Assembly (NCBI GenBank): GCA_017467705.1
Contig: JAFUSC010000097.1
Span: 1-32,658 of the forward strand
Direction: 5' to 3'
Source of the DNA: Prevotella sp.
Lineage (GTDB): Bacteria > Bacteroidota > Bacteroidia > Bacteroidales > Bacteroidaceae
Length of the DNA stretch: 32,658 nucleotides
Numbering within the stretch: the stretch's first letter is position 1; every line of letters begins with the position of its first letter. The notes under the pieces were generated by a model. The model was not told the DNA's origin. It did not search any database and saw only the letters and a program-made list of their open reading frames with translations. The translations under genes were made by a program, and so were the position numbers. This document shows, one piece after another, positions 1 to 5,891 of the stretch.

Positions 1-24
1 AAGTTACAAAATAATTCTTATAAA

Positions 25-56
25 TTTGCATTTTCGCTCACTTAATCGTACCTTTG
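25..56 (+). promoter_or_regulatory. Promoter of the MATE gene
   Basis: TTTG (25-28) and TACCTTTG (49-56) are separated by 20 bp, matching the Bacteroidetes primary sigma consensus TTTG-N19-21-TAnnTTTG. The start codon at 62 is only five bases past the -7 box, so the transcript should be almost leaderless. The 20-bp spacer is nearly identical (18 of 20) to that of the ksgA promoter at 3302-3333. Confidence 0.75.
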
Positions 57-61
57 CACAC

Positions 62-1632
62 ATGTTTGGTAAGAAAAAGGAAAAGACCGACCTGCTGGCC
101 TACATCCGTGAGGGACGCACGATGACGCGCGGCGAGAAGCTGCGCCTCATTGTCAGCCTGAGTATTCCCAGCATCCTGGCGCAGATTTCGGCCACGGTGA
201 TGTTCTTCATCGATGCTTCGATGGTGGGTCATCTGGGCGCCAAGGCGTCAGCAGCTATCGGACTGGTGGAGACCACGGGCTGGCTGATGGGCGGTCTGGC
301 CTCAGCTGCCAACATGGGCTTCTCCGTTCAGGTGGCCCACTTCATCGGTGCCAACGACTTCGAGTCGGCCCGCCGCGTGCTGCGGCAGTCGATTGTGTGC
401 TGTCTCATCTGGGCGCTGGCCATCACGCTGACTGCACTGGCCGTCGGCCCCTTCCTGCCCTACTGGTTGGGCGGCACCGAGGAGATAGCCCACGACGCAT
501 CACTCTACTTCATGCTCATCGGCGTCTTCGGCCTGTTCTTCCAGATGGAAGGACTGGCGGGCTCCATGCTGAAGTGCTCCGGCAACATGAAAATACCGTC
601 CATGCTCAACATCGGCATGTGCATCATGGACGTCATCTTCAACTATTTCTTCATCTATCTGCTCAACCTCGGCGTCATGGGCGCCGCCATGGGAACGGGT
701 CTGGCCGAGATCATCACGGCCGGGCTGATGTTCTACTTCCTGCTGTGGCGGTCGGAGATATTAGGGCTGTGGAGACATTCTTCGAGCTACGAGGTGCGAG
801 GTACGAGGTACGAAGGTGATTCGAGCTACGAGGTACGAGGTACGAGAATACATTGGAGGATGAAAAGGAGGGCGTGCAAGGCAATCTCGTACCTCGTACC
901 TCGCACCTCGCAGCTCGAAAAGACGCAGCTCGAAAAGACGCAACTCGAAAAAACAATTGGCGTGCTTTCCGTCCCACGACCGACGTAGTAACAACGGCCT
1001 TCAAGATCGGTGCGCCCATGGGCTTGCAGCACATGCTGATGGGTTCGGCCCAGATTGTGAGCACGCTCATCGTTGCCCCGTTGGGCACCATCGCCATTGC
1101 CGCCCACTCGCTGGCCATCACCGTCGAGAGTCTGTGCTACATGCCGGGCTACGGCATCGCCGAGGCTGCCACGACGCTGGTGGGACAGGCTTACGGCGCC
1201 GGACAGCGGGCACTGCTGCGCTCGTTCTCGCGCATGTCAGTCAGTCTGGGCATCGGCATCATGACGCTCATGGGCCTGCTGATGTACGTCTTCGCGCCCG
1301 AACTGATGATGCTGATGACGCCCGTCGGTGAGATCATCGACCTCGGCGCTCAGGTGCTGCGCATCGAAGCCTTTGCCGAACCCATGTTCGCCGCCGCCAT
1401 CGTCTGCAACGGCGTGTTCATCGGCGCCGGCGACACGCTGAAGCCGGCCATCATGAGCCTGGCCAGCATGTGGGGCATACGCCTGACGCTGGCGGCACTG
1501 CTGGCACGCGACTACGGACTGCCGGGCGTGTGGACGGCCATGGCCATCGAGCTCACCTGCCGCGGACTGATGTTCCTCGCACGGCTGTTCAGCGGCAAAT
1601 GGGCCAGAAAGATGGAGGAACAAAGCAAGTGA
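62..1632 (+). pseudogene. MATE-family multidrug/Na+ efflux protein, frameshifted inside a 7-bp repeat element (possible phase switch)
   Basis: Multi-helix MATE (NorM/DinF-like) antiporter. The N-lobe (IPSILAQISATVMFFIDASMVG; SMLKCSGNMKIPSML) is read from ATG 62 and the C-lobe (KIGAPMGLQHMLMG; GVFIGAGDTLKPAIM) ends at 1632. The two halves lie in different frames. The N-terminal frame enters a repeat element at 781 and stops near 988; the C-terminal frame is open from before 853. The element sits in the loop between the two six-helix lobes. Adding one 7-bp GTACGAG unit near 834-846 puts both halves in one frame, and the homologous element in ksgA has exactly one more unit. Without the element the protein would be about 460 residues, a normal MATE length. 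An upstream ATG at 26 is less likely because it lies before the -7 box. The gene is therefore either off by slippage or the victim of a sequencing error in the repeat. Confidence 0.88.
781..953 (+). repeat. Composite 7-bp-period palindromic element inside the MATE gene
   Basis: Two left tracts of GAGGTAC/GAGGTGC heptamers (785-813 and 823-846) are followed by a unique core containing GGGCGTGCAAGGCAATCTCG. A right tract of the complementary heptamers (CTCGTAC type) follows, then three 15-bp units of CTCGAAAAGACGCAG type. Left and right tracts can pair as a long hairpin. A homologous element in the same orientation and reading frame lies in ksgA. Translation of the shared parts gives SSYEVRGTR and VQGNL...RTS...RKDA in both genes. 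Confidence 0.88.
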
Positions 1633-1640
1633 CACCATCT

Positions 1641-1667
1641 TTCGTGTCATTCGCGTCATTCGTGGTC
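1641..1667. repeat. 9-bp-period tract (TTCGTGTCA type)
   Basis: Three consecutive 9-mers, TTCGTGTCA TTCGCGTCA TTCGTGGTC, lie directly after the MATE stop codon. The same word family recurs, mostly in reverse complement, at 16451-16477, 16678-16694 and 17280-17298. Confidence 0.7.
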
Positions 1668-1674
1668 AGAACAA

Positions 1675-1715
1675 GAAAAAAGTGCAGCTCCCGGTTCACA
1701 CCGAAAGCTGCACTT
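1675..1715 (-). terminator. Intrinsic terminator of peptide locus A
   Basis: Read on the minus strand, a stem AAGTGCAGCT / AGCTGCACTT (1680-1689 with 1706-1715) has an inner CGG/CCG pairing and is followed by a run of T (plus-strand A 1675-1680). It lies about 40 bp after the stop of the second tiny gene. Confidence 0.75.
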
Positions 1716-1755
1716 GCCGATATTAATAACTAAAAACCTAATCTGTGCTTTCTCT

Positions 1756-1833
1756 TTAGCGCTTCTCAATGCTGCGATCAATGATAAACGACGTAACAGC
1801 AAAGATAGCGAACAATTCAATTACCAGTGTCAT
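1756..1833 (-). CDS. Putative 25-residue membrane peptide A2
   Basis: This ORF encodes MTLVIELFAIFAVTSFIIDR followed by a basic SIEKR tail, which is one hydrophobic helix with charged residues after it. An AAGGAAAGGGTAACATT leader precedes the ATG and resembles the leaders of the three other tiny genes. It is the second gene of a two-gene locus with A1 (1951-2034) and is followed by a good intrinsic terminator. I do not recognise a family. Roles such as a small subunit of a membrane complex or a stress peptide are possible but unsupported. Its reality is argued from the repeated layout, the ribosome site and the terminator, not from length. Confidence 0.5.
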   Translation of the reverse strand: MTLVIELFAIFAVTSFIIDRSIEKR

Positions 1834-1886
1834 AATGTTACCCTTTCCTTACTTTAAATTTAACAATCTCTTTACTTATCACTTCT

Positions 1887-1927
1887 GGACGCTCCTTACT
1901 GCGTCCCCATTTTTATTTTTTTATTTT
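1887..1927 (+). other. Hairpin with T-rich tail between the two tiny genes
   Basis: GGACGC (1887-1892) pairs with GCGTCC (1901-1906) and is followed on the plus strand by CCATTTTTATTTTTTT. This could terminate transcription coming from the MATE gene. On the minus strand the same DNA is a long A-rich stretch between the two tiny ORFs. Confidence 0.4.
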
Positions 1928-1950
1928 TTTATTCTTTTATTTTTCTATTT

Positions 1951-2034
1951 TTAAATGCGCGGTGTGTTGTCCCGCACCCACATTCCTGTTGCAGCCAGGG
2001 CTGCACACAGGGTAATCAGTGTCATTGTGTTCAT
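1951..2034 (-). CDS. Putative 27-residue membrane peptide A1
   Basis: The start reads MNTMTLITLCAALAATGMWV, followed by the polar tail RDNTPRI. A purine-rich AAAAAGAAAGAGAGGTAAG leader precedes the ATG. It is the first ORF after the promoter at 2169-2176 and is followed by A2. Hydrophobic core length (about 17 residues) fits a single inner-membrane helix. It resembles peptides B1 and B2 (3732-3987) in size, leader and hydrophobic pattern. No function can be assigned. Confidence 0.5.
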   Translation of the reverse strand: MNTMTLITLCAALAATGMWVRDNTPRI

Positions 2035-2168
2035 TTCACTTACCTCTCTTTCTTTTTGTGTTACCCTTACTTAATCTTTTTTCTTGCTCTCTCGTGTAAC
2101 CCATCCGTGTTTTGTTGTTATCCTGATGGCGTTGGGTTTTCATGACGCCTTGTGTTCTGAAGACGGTG

Positions 2169-2251
2169 CAAAGGTACGACGAAAAACGGGTCGGCGTATC
2201 ATTTCCGACCCGTTTTCGGCCAAAAACGGCCAGATTGTTGACCTAAGTCAA
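2169..2251 (-). promoter_or_regulatory. Promoter and operators of peptide locus A
   Basis: A minus-strand -7 box TACCTTTG lies at 2169-2176. Immediately upstream is a perfect 12-bp inverted repeat, AAAACGGGTCGG / CCGACCCGTTTT (2183-2194 and 2205-2216), covering the -33 position, so it could be an operator. Further upstream is TTGACCTAAGTCAA (2238-2251), a perfect TTGAC-N4-GTCAA palindrome of the kind bound by Crp/Fnr-family regulators. Which regulator binds is not known. Confidence 0.6.
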
Positions 2252-2279
2252 ATAGCTGTGCCCGCACACAAAAGCATCA

Positions 2280-3293
2280 TCATTGGCTTTTCAGCACCGC
2301 ATCCACCATGTTCGTCAGCTCAACAAACTGCGCAATGGTCAGCTGTTCAGGGCGTTTGGTCATGAAAGGACTGGAGAAGAGTTGTTCGTACCTCGTACCT
2401 CGTACCTCGCAGCCCGACCCCACCAACTGCCGCAGTGAGACGCGCAGCATCTTGCGCCGTTGGCCGAAGACCGTTTTCACCACGCGGCGGAACAGCTGCT
2501 CGTCGCAGTCCAGATGCTGCACCTTGTTGCGCGTCATGCGGATGACGGCGCTCTTCACCTTGGGCGGCGGGTTGAACACGTTTTCATCAACGGTGAACAG
2601 ATACTCCACGTCGTACCATGCCTGAATCATCACCGACAGGATGCCGTAGGCTTTCGTGCCGGGCTGCGACGCAATGCGCTGCGCCACCTCGCGCTGTATC
2701 ATGCCCGTGCAGCAGGGAATGAGGTCGCGGTTGTCAATCATCTTGAAGAATATCTGCGACGAGATGTCATAGGGATAGTTGCCCGTCAGCACGAACTGCC
2801 CGCCGTCGAACACCGTGCGCAGGTCCATACGCAGGAAGTCACCTTCGATGATTCTCGAAACAAAACTGGTTTGGGGTACGTCTTTTCGAGGTGCGTCTTT
2901 TCGAGGTACGAGCTGCGAGGTACGAGCTGCGAGATTACCTTGCACGCCCATATCAGCCGTAAGTTCTGCCTCTGATGTATTCTCGTACCTCGTACCTCGT
3001 ACCTCGCAGCTCGAATCATCTCCGCACCTCGTACCTCGCACCTCGTAGCTCGAACCATCCTCGTACCTCGAAAAAAACTCTTTCAAATACGCCACGCTCT
3101 CCTTGTCTATCTCCACCACCTTCAGTGGGCGGGGCTTCTCCACGAGATACTGCGTCATGACGCCCATGCCCGGCCCCACTTCGAGCACAGGCAGGTCGGG
3201 ACAGGCATCGACGGTGTCGGCTATCCGTTTTGCTATCGTCAGGTCAGTCAGGAAGTGCTGCCCCAGATTCTTCTTCGGTCTTACTTGTTTCAT
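2280..3293 (-). CDS. ksgA: 16S rRNA (adenine1518/1519-N6) dimethyltransferase KsgA/RsmA with two repeat-encoded insertions
   Basis: SAM-dependent methylase that dimethylates two adjacent adenines in helix 45 of 16S rRNA during 30S assembly. The start ATG at 3293 gives MKQVRPKKNLGQHFLTD, the usual KsgA N-terminus. Longer readings would begin upstream of the promoter. Visible motifs are the SAM loop VLEVGPGMGVMTQYL, VVEIDKE, the catalytic GNYPYDISSQI (Asn kept, NYPY in place of the common NLPY), KAYGILSVMIQAWYDV, NPPPKVKSAVI and RPEQLTIAQFVELTN. The length of 337 residues is about 70 longer than usual. The excess is two repeat insertions: about 58-65 residues after YLKEFF, before the RIIEGDF strand, and about 13 residues in the C-terminal domain before FMTKRPEQ. 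Both fall in surface loops, are in frame and leave all motifs intact, so the enzyme is probably functional. Confidence 0.95.
   Translation of the reverse strand: MKQVRPKKNLGQHFLTDLTIAKRIADTVDACPDLPVLEVGPGMGVMTQYLVEKPRPLKVVEIDKESVAYLKEFFSRYEDGSSYEVRGTRCGDDSSCEVRGTRYENTSEAELTADMGVQGNLAARTSQLVPRKDAPRKDVPQTSFVSRIIEGDFLRMDLRTVFDGGQFVLTGNYPYDISSQIFFKMIDNRDLIPCCTGMIQREVAQRIASQPGTKAYGILSVMIQAWYDVEYLFTVDENVFNPPPKVKSAVIRMTRNKVQHLDCDEQLFRRVVKTVFGQRRKMLRVSLRQLVGSGCEVRGTRYEQLFSSPFMTKRPEQLTIAQFVELTNMVDAVLKSQ
2386..2413. repeat. Four in-frame heptamers in the ksgA C-terminal domain
   Basis: Three TCGTACC units and one TCGCAGC run without interruption and encode GCEVRGTRYE on the minus strand. Flanking protein sequence matches KsgA on both sides, so the tract is an addition to a loop. 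Confidence 0.85.
2876..3071. repeat. Composite 7-bp-period palindromic element inside ksgA
   Basis: This is homologous to the MATE element (781-953) and read in the same orientation relative to the gene. It has heptamer tracts GAGGTGC/GAGGTAC, the same GATTCGAGCT junction, a core with GGGCGTGCAAGG, inverse heptamers, and two CTCGAAAAGACG units. The second left tract has three GAGGTAC units where the MATE copy has two. The element is open in the gene's frame throughout and encodes the low-complexity KsgA insertion. Confidence 0.88.
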
Positions 3294-3301
3294 TCTGCCT
3301 G

Positions 3302-3333
3302 CAAAGGTACGATTAAGTAAGCGAAAAAGCAAA
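3302..3333 (-). promoter_or_regulatory. Promoter of ksgA
   Basis: Minus-strand TTTG (3330-3333), a 20-bp spacer, and TACCTTTG (3302-3309). The ATG at 3293 begins eight bases past the -7 box, so the mRNA is nearly leaderless. The spacer is an 18/20 match to the MATE promoter spacer. Confidence 0.75.
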
Positions 3334-3470
3334 TTAATTTGCATTTTTCCGAACATGAGCGCTCGCAATGCAGGCTTTAAACCCCATGAGCGACCAACTG
3401 CGGCTCCATTGAAAACGGTCTGAGGGTATCAAGACAGCTGTCCCGGGGTACAATAACTATCGTCTTGAAA

Positions 3471-3536
3471 AGTAAAGTCGCCGAGATTACTGAGTAAAGT
3501 CGCCGAGATTACTCAGCAATCTCGGCGACTTTACTC
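3471..3536. repeat. 22-bp-period palindrome array 1 (three units)
   Basis: Three 22-bp units start at 3471, 3493 and 3515. Units 1 and 2 begin AGTAAAGTCGCCGAGATTAC and unit 3 is essentially the reverse complement. The second and third units form a perfect 19-bp stem (3492-3510 with 3518-3536) with a 7-nt loop. There is no T run, so it is not an obvious terminator. The stretch 3334-3470 holds no recognisable gene. Confidence 0.8.
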
Positions 3537-3620
3537 GTTCAAAGCAGCGTTATTGGAATCCAATACGGCAGGCGCTGCACCCGAAGACGGCAGTAACGGG
3601 AACGCAAGAGCGCCGTACAC

Positions 3621-3653
3621 AAAAAAACAGAAGCCTGCATCCGCAGACTCCTG
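3621..3653 (-). terminator. Intrinsic terminator of peptide locus B
   Basis: On the minus strand an imperfect stem, CAGGAGTCTGC / GCAGGCTTCTG (3628-3653), is followed directly by seven T. It lies about 80 bp past the stop of peptide B2. Confidence 0.65.
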
Positions 3654-3731
3654 TCACACTTAAAACATTTATACGCCTATGAAAAAAACTCTAATTACTT
3701 TCTTTTTAAAAATGGGTGAAGACCAACCGTG

Positions 3732-3836
3732 TCAGTCAATCTTGCCCGTAGCCTTGTAATCAACGACCAGCCCTGTTGCTGCGATGGCGGCCAGAAGCAC
3801 GGCCGAAATGGCTACTAAGTTAAACATTGTCATCAT
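3732..3836 (-). CDS. Putative 34-residue membrane peptide B2
   Basis: This ORF encodes MMTMFNLVAISAVLLAAIAA, then TGLVV and a polar tail ending KATGKID. The strong leader AGAAAGGATAACAATT sits just before the tandem ATG ATG start. It is the second ORF of locus B, with B1 upstream and an intrinsic terminator downstream. The single helix of about 20 residues predicts an inner-membrane peptide. The MTxxxL start and Ala-rich helix recall peptide A1. No family recognised. Confidence 0.52.
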   Translation of the reverse strand: MMTMFNLVAISAVLLAAIAATGLVVDYKATGKID

Positions 3837-3897
3837 AATTGTTATCCTTTCTTCTATTAGTTAACTGTGTTTTCTTTTTCTCGTTGAAAGACCGTGC

Positions 3898-3987
3898 TTA
3901 CTTTTCAGCGCTGATCTCTTTGTTAATACGGAACGCTTCTGCGAGCGTAATGGCCACGATGGCCAATGTAAATACTGTTACCATCAT
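3898..3987 (-). CDS. Putative 29-residue membrane peptide B1
   Basis: This ORF encodes MMVTVFTLAIVAITLAEAFR and then a charged tail, INKEISAEK. AAAAAGAAAGGAAACACAGT precedes the ATG ATG start. It is the first ORF after the promoter at 4046-4053, with B2 following after about 60 bp. Layout matches locus A: promoter, Crp/Fnr-like boxes, two tiny hydrophobic ORFs, terminator. Function unknown. Confidence 0.52.
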   Translation of the reverse strand: MMVTVFTLAIVAITLAEAFRINKEISAEK

Positions 3988-4045
3988 ACTGTGTTTCCTT
4001 TCTTTTTAATGTTATCCTAAATACTCTTTTGTCCTTTTGTCGATG

Positions 4046-4053
4046 CAAAGGTA
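4046..4053 (-). promoter_or_regulatory. -7 box of peptide locus B
   Basis: Minus-strand TACCTTTG about 60 bp upstream of the B1 start. The -33 position is not a clear TTTG, which is consistent with an activator-dependent promoter. Confidence 0.55.
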
Positions 4054-4114
4054 CACACTATTTCCGAACGACGGATACATCATCGGTCGCTTTTAGTGTA
4101 AAACTTACATTTCT

Positions 4115-4146
4115 TTGACCTTCATCAAACCTTTGACTTAGCTCAA
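4115..4146. promoter_or_regulatory. Two tandem Crp/Fnr-like boxes upstream of locus B
   Basis: TTGACCTTCATCAA (4115-4128) and TTGACTTAGCTCAA (4133-4146) both have the TTGAC-N4-NTCAA form. Their starts are 18 bp apart, 60-90 bp upstream of the locus B -7 box. The second is almost the same as the box upstream of locus A (2238-2251, minus-strand TTGACTTAGGTCAA). They also lie about 90 bp upstream of the plus-strand -7 box at 4232. Confidence 0.5.
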
Positions 4147-4211
4147 TCACCCCACGCGCGCGAACATTATTTATATTATTATATTATTCATTTTTAACGG
4201 AGTTCACGCCC

Positions 4212-4239
4212 TTTGGTTCATGATTATTTCGTACCTTTG
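4212..4239 (+). promoter_or_regulatory. Promoter of the YbhN-like gene
   Basis: TACCTTTG at 4232-4239 with a TTTG at 4212-4215. The 16-bp spacer is shorter than the usual 19-21. The ATG at 4254 follows after 14 bases. Confidence 0.55.
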
Positions 4240-4253
4240 CTGCTGCAATCAAA

Positions 4254-5312
4254 ATGGAAACAAAGCAGATTCTCACCAATACGGCCAAGATAGCGCTGCC
4301 GCTCGTGCTGGGCGGAGCCATTCTCTACTGGATGTACCGTGACTTCGACTTCCAGAGTCTGAGCCACGTGCTGTGGCACGAAATGGACTGGACGTGGATG
4401 CTGCTGTCGTTCCCCTTCGGCGTGCTGGCACAGGCTTTCCGTGGCTGGCGCTGGCGGCAGACGCTGGAGCCCGTGGGCGAGCGGCCGCGCACATCAACGA
4501 GCATCAACGCCGTGTTCCTGAGCTACGCCGCCTCGCTGGTCATTCCGCGCATCGGCGAGTTCACGCGCTGCGCCGTGCTGAAGCGTTACGACGGCGTGTC
4601 GTTCTCAAAGGCACTGGGCACGGTGGTCACCGAGCGGGCCGTCGATTCGCTGGTGGTGCTGCTCTTCTCGGGCATCACGCTGCTGTTGCAGGTGCCGGTG
4701 TTCCGCACGTTCTTCAGCGAGACGGGCACCAGCGTTGACTCCTTCTTCGAGCGTTTCTCGCTGACGGGCTACATGGTGACAGCCATCTGTGGCGCCGCCG
4801 TCCTGCTGCTGCTCCACATCCTGCTGCGCAAGCTGTCGTTCTACGACCGCGTGCGCGCCACGCTGAGTGGCATCTGGCAGGGCGTCATCTCACTGAAGAA
4901 CGTGCGCAACGTGCCGCTGTTCATCTTCTTCACACTGGGCATCTGGATCAGCTACTTCCTGCACTACTACCTCACCTTCTTCTGTTTCGACTTCACCGAA
5001 CACCTCGGCCTGACCTGCGCCATGGTCACATTCGTCGTCGGCAGCATCGCCGTCATCGTGCCCACGCCCAACGGCGCCGGCCCGTGGCACTTCGCCGTGA
5101 AGACCATGCTCATTCTCTACGGAGTGGCCGACACCGAGGCCCTCTACTTCGTGCTCATCGTACACACCGTGCAGACCATGCTCGTCATCCTCCTTGGCGT
5201 CTGGGCGTGGATTTCTTTGTGGTTCTCAAAGAGAACTTCAGAGGGGAGTGCAGACACCTATTCTCACGCAGAGGCGCAGAGTCCACAGAGCATGCCGCAG
5301 AGTAATGATTAA
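4254..5312 (+). CDS. YbhN/UPF0104 family integral membrane protein (flippase-like, LPG_synthase_TM)
   Basis: A polytopic membrane protein of 352 residues with the features of the lysylphosphatidylglycerol-synthase-type transmembrane domain (PF03706). These are an early GWRWRQTLEP helix end, PRIGEFTRCAVLKRY, the TERAVDSLVVLL motif near residues 124-135, and the late VPTPNGAGPWHFAV segment. Family members are proposed lipid or glycolipid translocases; the substrate here cannot be read from sequence. About eight hydrophobic segments are visible. The last 20 residues (TSEGSADTYSHAEAQSPQSM...) are not family-like and come from a short-period repeat (5262-5299) that supplies the stop region, so the C-terminus has been rewritten by the repeat. 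The stop overlaps the start of the GxxExxY gene. Confidence 0.85.
   Translation: METKQILTNTAKIALPLVLGGAILYWMYRDFDFQSLSHVLWHEMDWTWMLLSFPFGVLAQAFRGWRWRQTLEPVGERPRTSTSINAVFLSYAASLVIPRIGEFTRCAVLKRYDGVSFSKALGTVVTERAVDSLVVLLFSGITLLLQVPVFRTFFSETGTSVDSFFERFSLTGYMVTAICGAAVLLLLHILLRKLSFYDRVRATLSGIWQGVISLKNVRNVPLFIFFTLGIWISYFLHYYLTFFCFDFTEHLGLTCAMVTFVVGSIAVIVPTPNGAGPWHFAVKTMLILYGVADTEALYFVLIVHTVQTMLVILLGVWAWISLWFSKRTSEGSADTYSHAEAQSPQSMPQSND
5262..5281. repeat. Left arm of a 20-bp inverted repeat flanking the GxxExxY gene
   Basis: TCTCACGCAGAGGCGCAGAG here has an exact reverse complement at 5801-5820. The arm is built of 8-mers (ACGCAGAG GCGCAGAG) and similar CAGAG words continue to 5302. It lies inside the C-terminal codons of the upstream membrane protein. 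Confidence 0.85.
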
Positions 5313-5721
5313 AAGAAAAGAAACTATTGGAGTAATGGGAGTCATTTTAGATAAGGAATATACGCACCGGCTGTTAGGATGTGCTTATAAAGTGCATACA
5401 GCACTGGGGCCAGGACTGCTGGAGAGTGTCTATGAGGCAGCATTGGTGCATGAACTGAGGTCGCAGGGATTTGAGGTCAAACATCAGGTTCCTGTAAAAG
5501 TAAGATACGAAACAGTGGAATTGGATGTAGACCTCCGTCTGGACATCATTGTCGACGACAGTGTTATCTTGGAACTGAAGTCGGTAACAGAGATTCTGCC
5601 GGTCCACTCAAAACAACTCTTGACCTATATGCGATTGACGAATTGTAAACTTGGATACATCATCAACTTCAATGTTGAGTGGCTTAGAGACGGAATAGAA
5701 AGAATAGTCAATAACTACTGA
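5305..5721 (+). CDS. GxxExxY protein (PDDEXK_3 nuclease-like)
   Basis: Small protein of 138 residues from ATG 5305; an alternative ATG at 5335 would give 128. The name-giving motif is GLLESVY within ALGPGLLESVYEAAL. A PD-(D/E)XK-like core follows: LDIIVDDSVILELK, with Asp, Glu and Lys in the expected order, and then KQLLTYMRL. The family (PF13366) is predicted to have a nuclease fold but has no settled role. Codon use is less GC-rich than its neighbours (for example GGATTTGAGGTCAAACATCAG), suggesting separate acquisition. The ATG overlaps the upstream stop (ATGATTAA), and the gene is bracketed by a 20-bp inverted repeat (5262-5281 and 5801-5820). It may be part of a small mobile or repeat-making cassette. 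Confidence 0.9.
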   Translation: MIKRKETIGVMGVILDKEYTHRLLGCAYKVHTALGPGLLESVYEAALVHELRSQGFEVKHQVPVKVRYETVELDVDLRLDIIVDDSVILELKSVTEILPVHSKQLLTYMRLTNCKLGYIINFNVEWLRDGIERIVNNY

Positions 5722-5788
5722 TTTACATGCACAGGGTTTCAATTTCACACTCGCGCGCAGGAAAACACGGAATGAAGTGCCTGCACCC

Positions 5789-5820
5789 CTCTCTGCGTAA
5801 CTCTGCGCCTCTGCGTGAGA
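5789..5820. repeat. Right arm of the inverted repeat flanking the GxxExxY gene
   Basis: CTCTGCGCCTCTGCGTGAGA (5801-5820) is the exact reverse complement of 5262-5281. CTCTCTGCGTAA precedes it, so the short-period tract extends leftwards. Confidence 0.85.
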
Positions 5821-5891
5821 AAAAAAATGTGCTCTGTGCGAGAAGAAACAAACAATAACATAACTCAATAAAACTCTAAAGCTTTAAAGAA

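Noticed and set aside
1769-1954. 61-codon plus-strand ORF ending in a Phe-rich run
   Set aside because: The Phe run is a translation of a T-rich intergenic stretch; the minus-strand tiny genes with leaders and terminator explain the region better.
3294-3368. Longer ksgA start at 3368
   Set aside because: It would translate through the ksgA promoter; the conserved KsgA N-terminus starts at 3293.
3679-3759. Plus-strand ORF starting MKKTLITFFL, like a signal-peptide start
   Set aside because: Only 26 codons, no clear promoter, and it runs antisense to peptide B2, which has a better leader and context.
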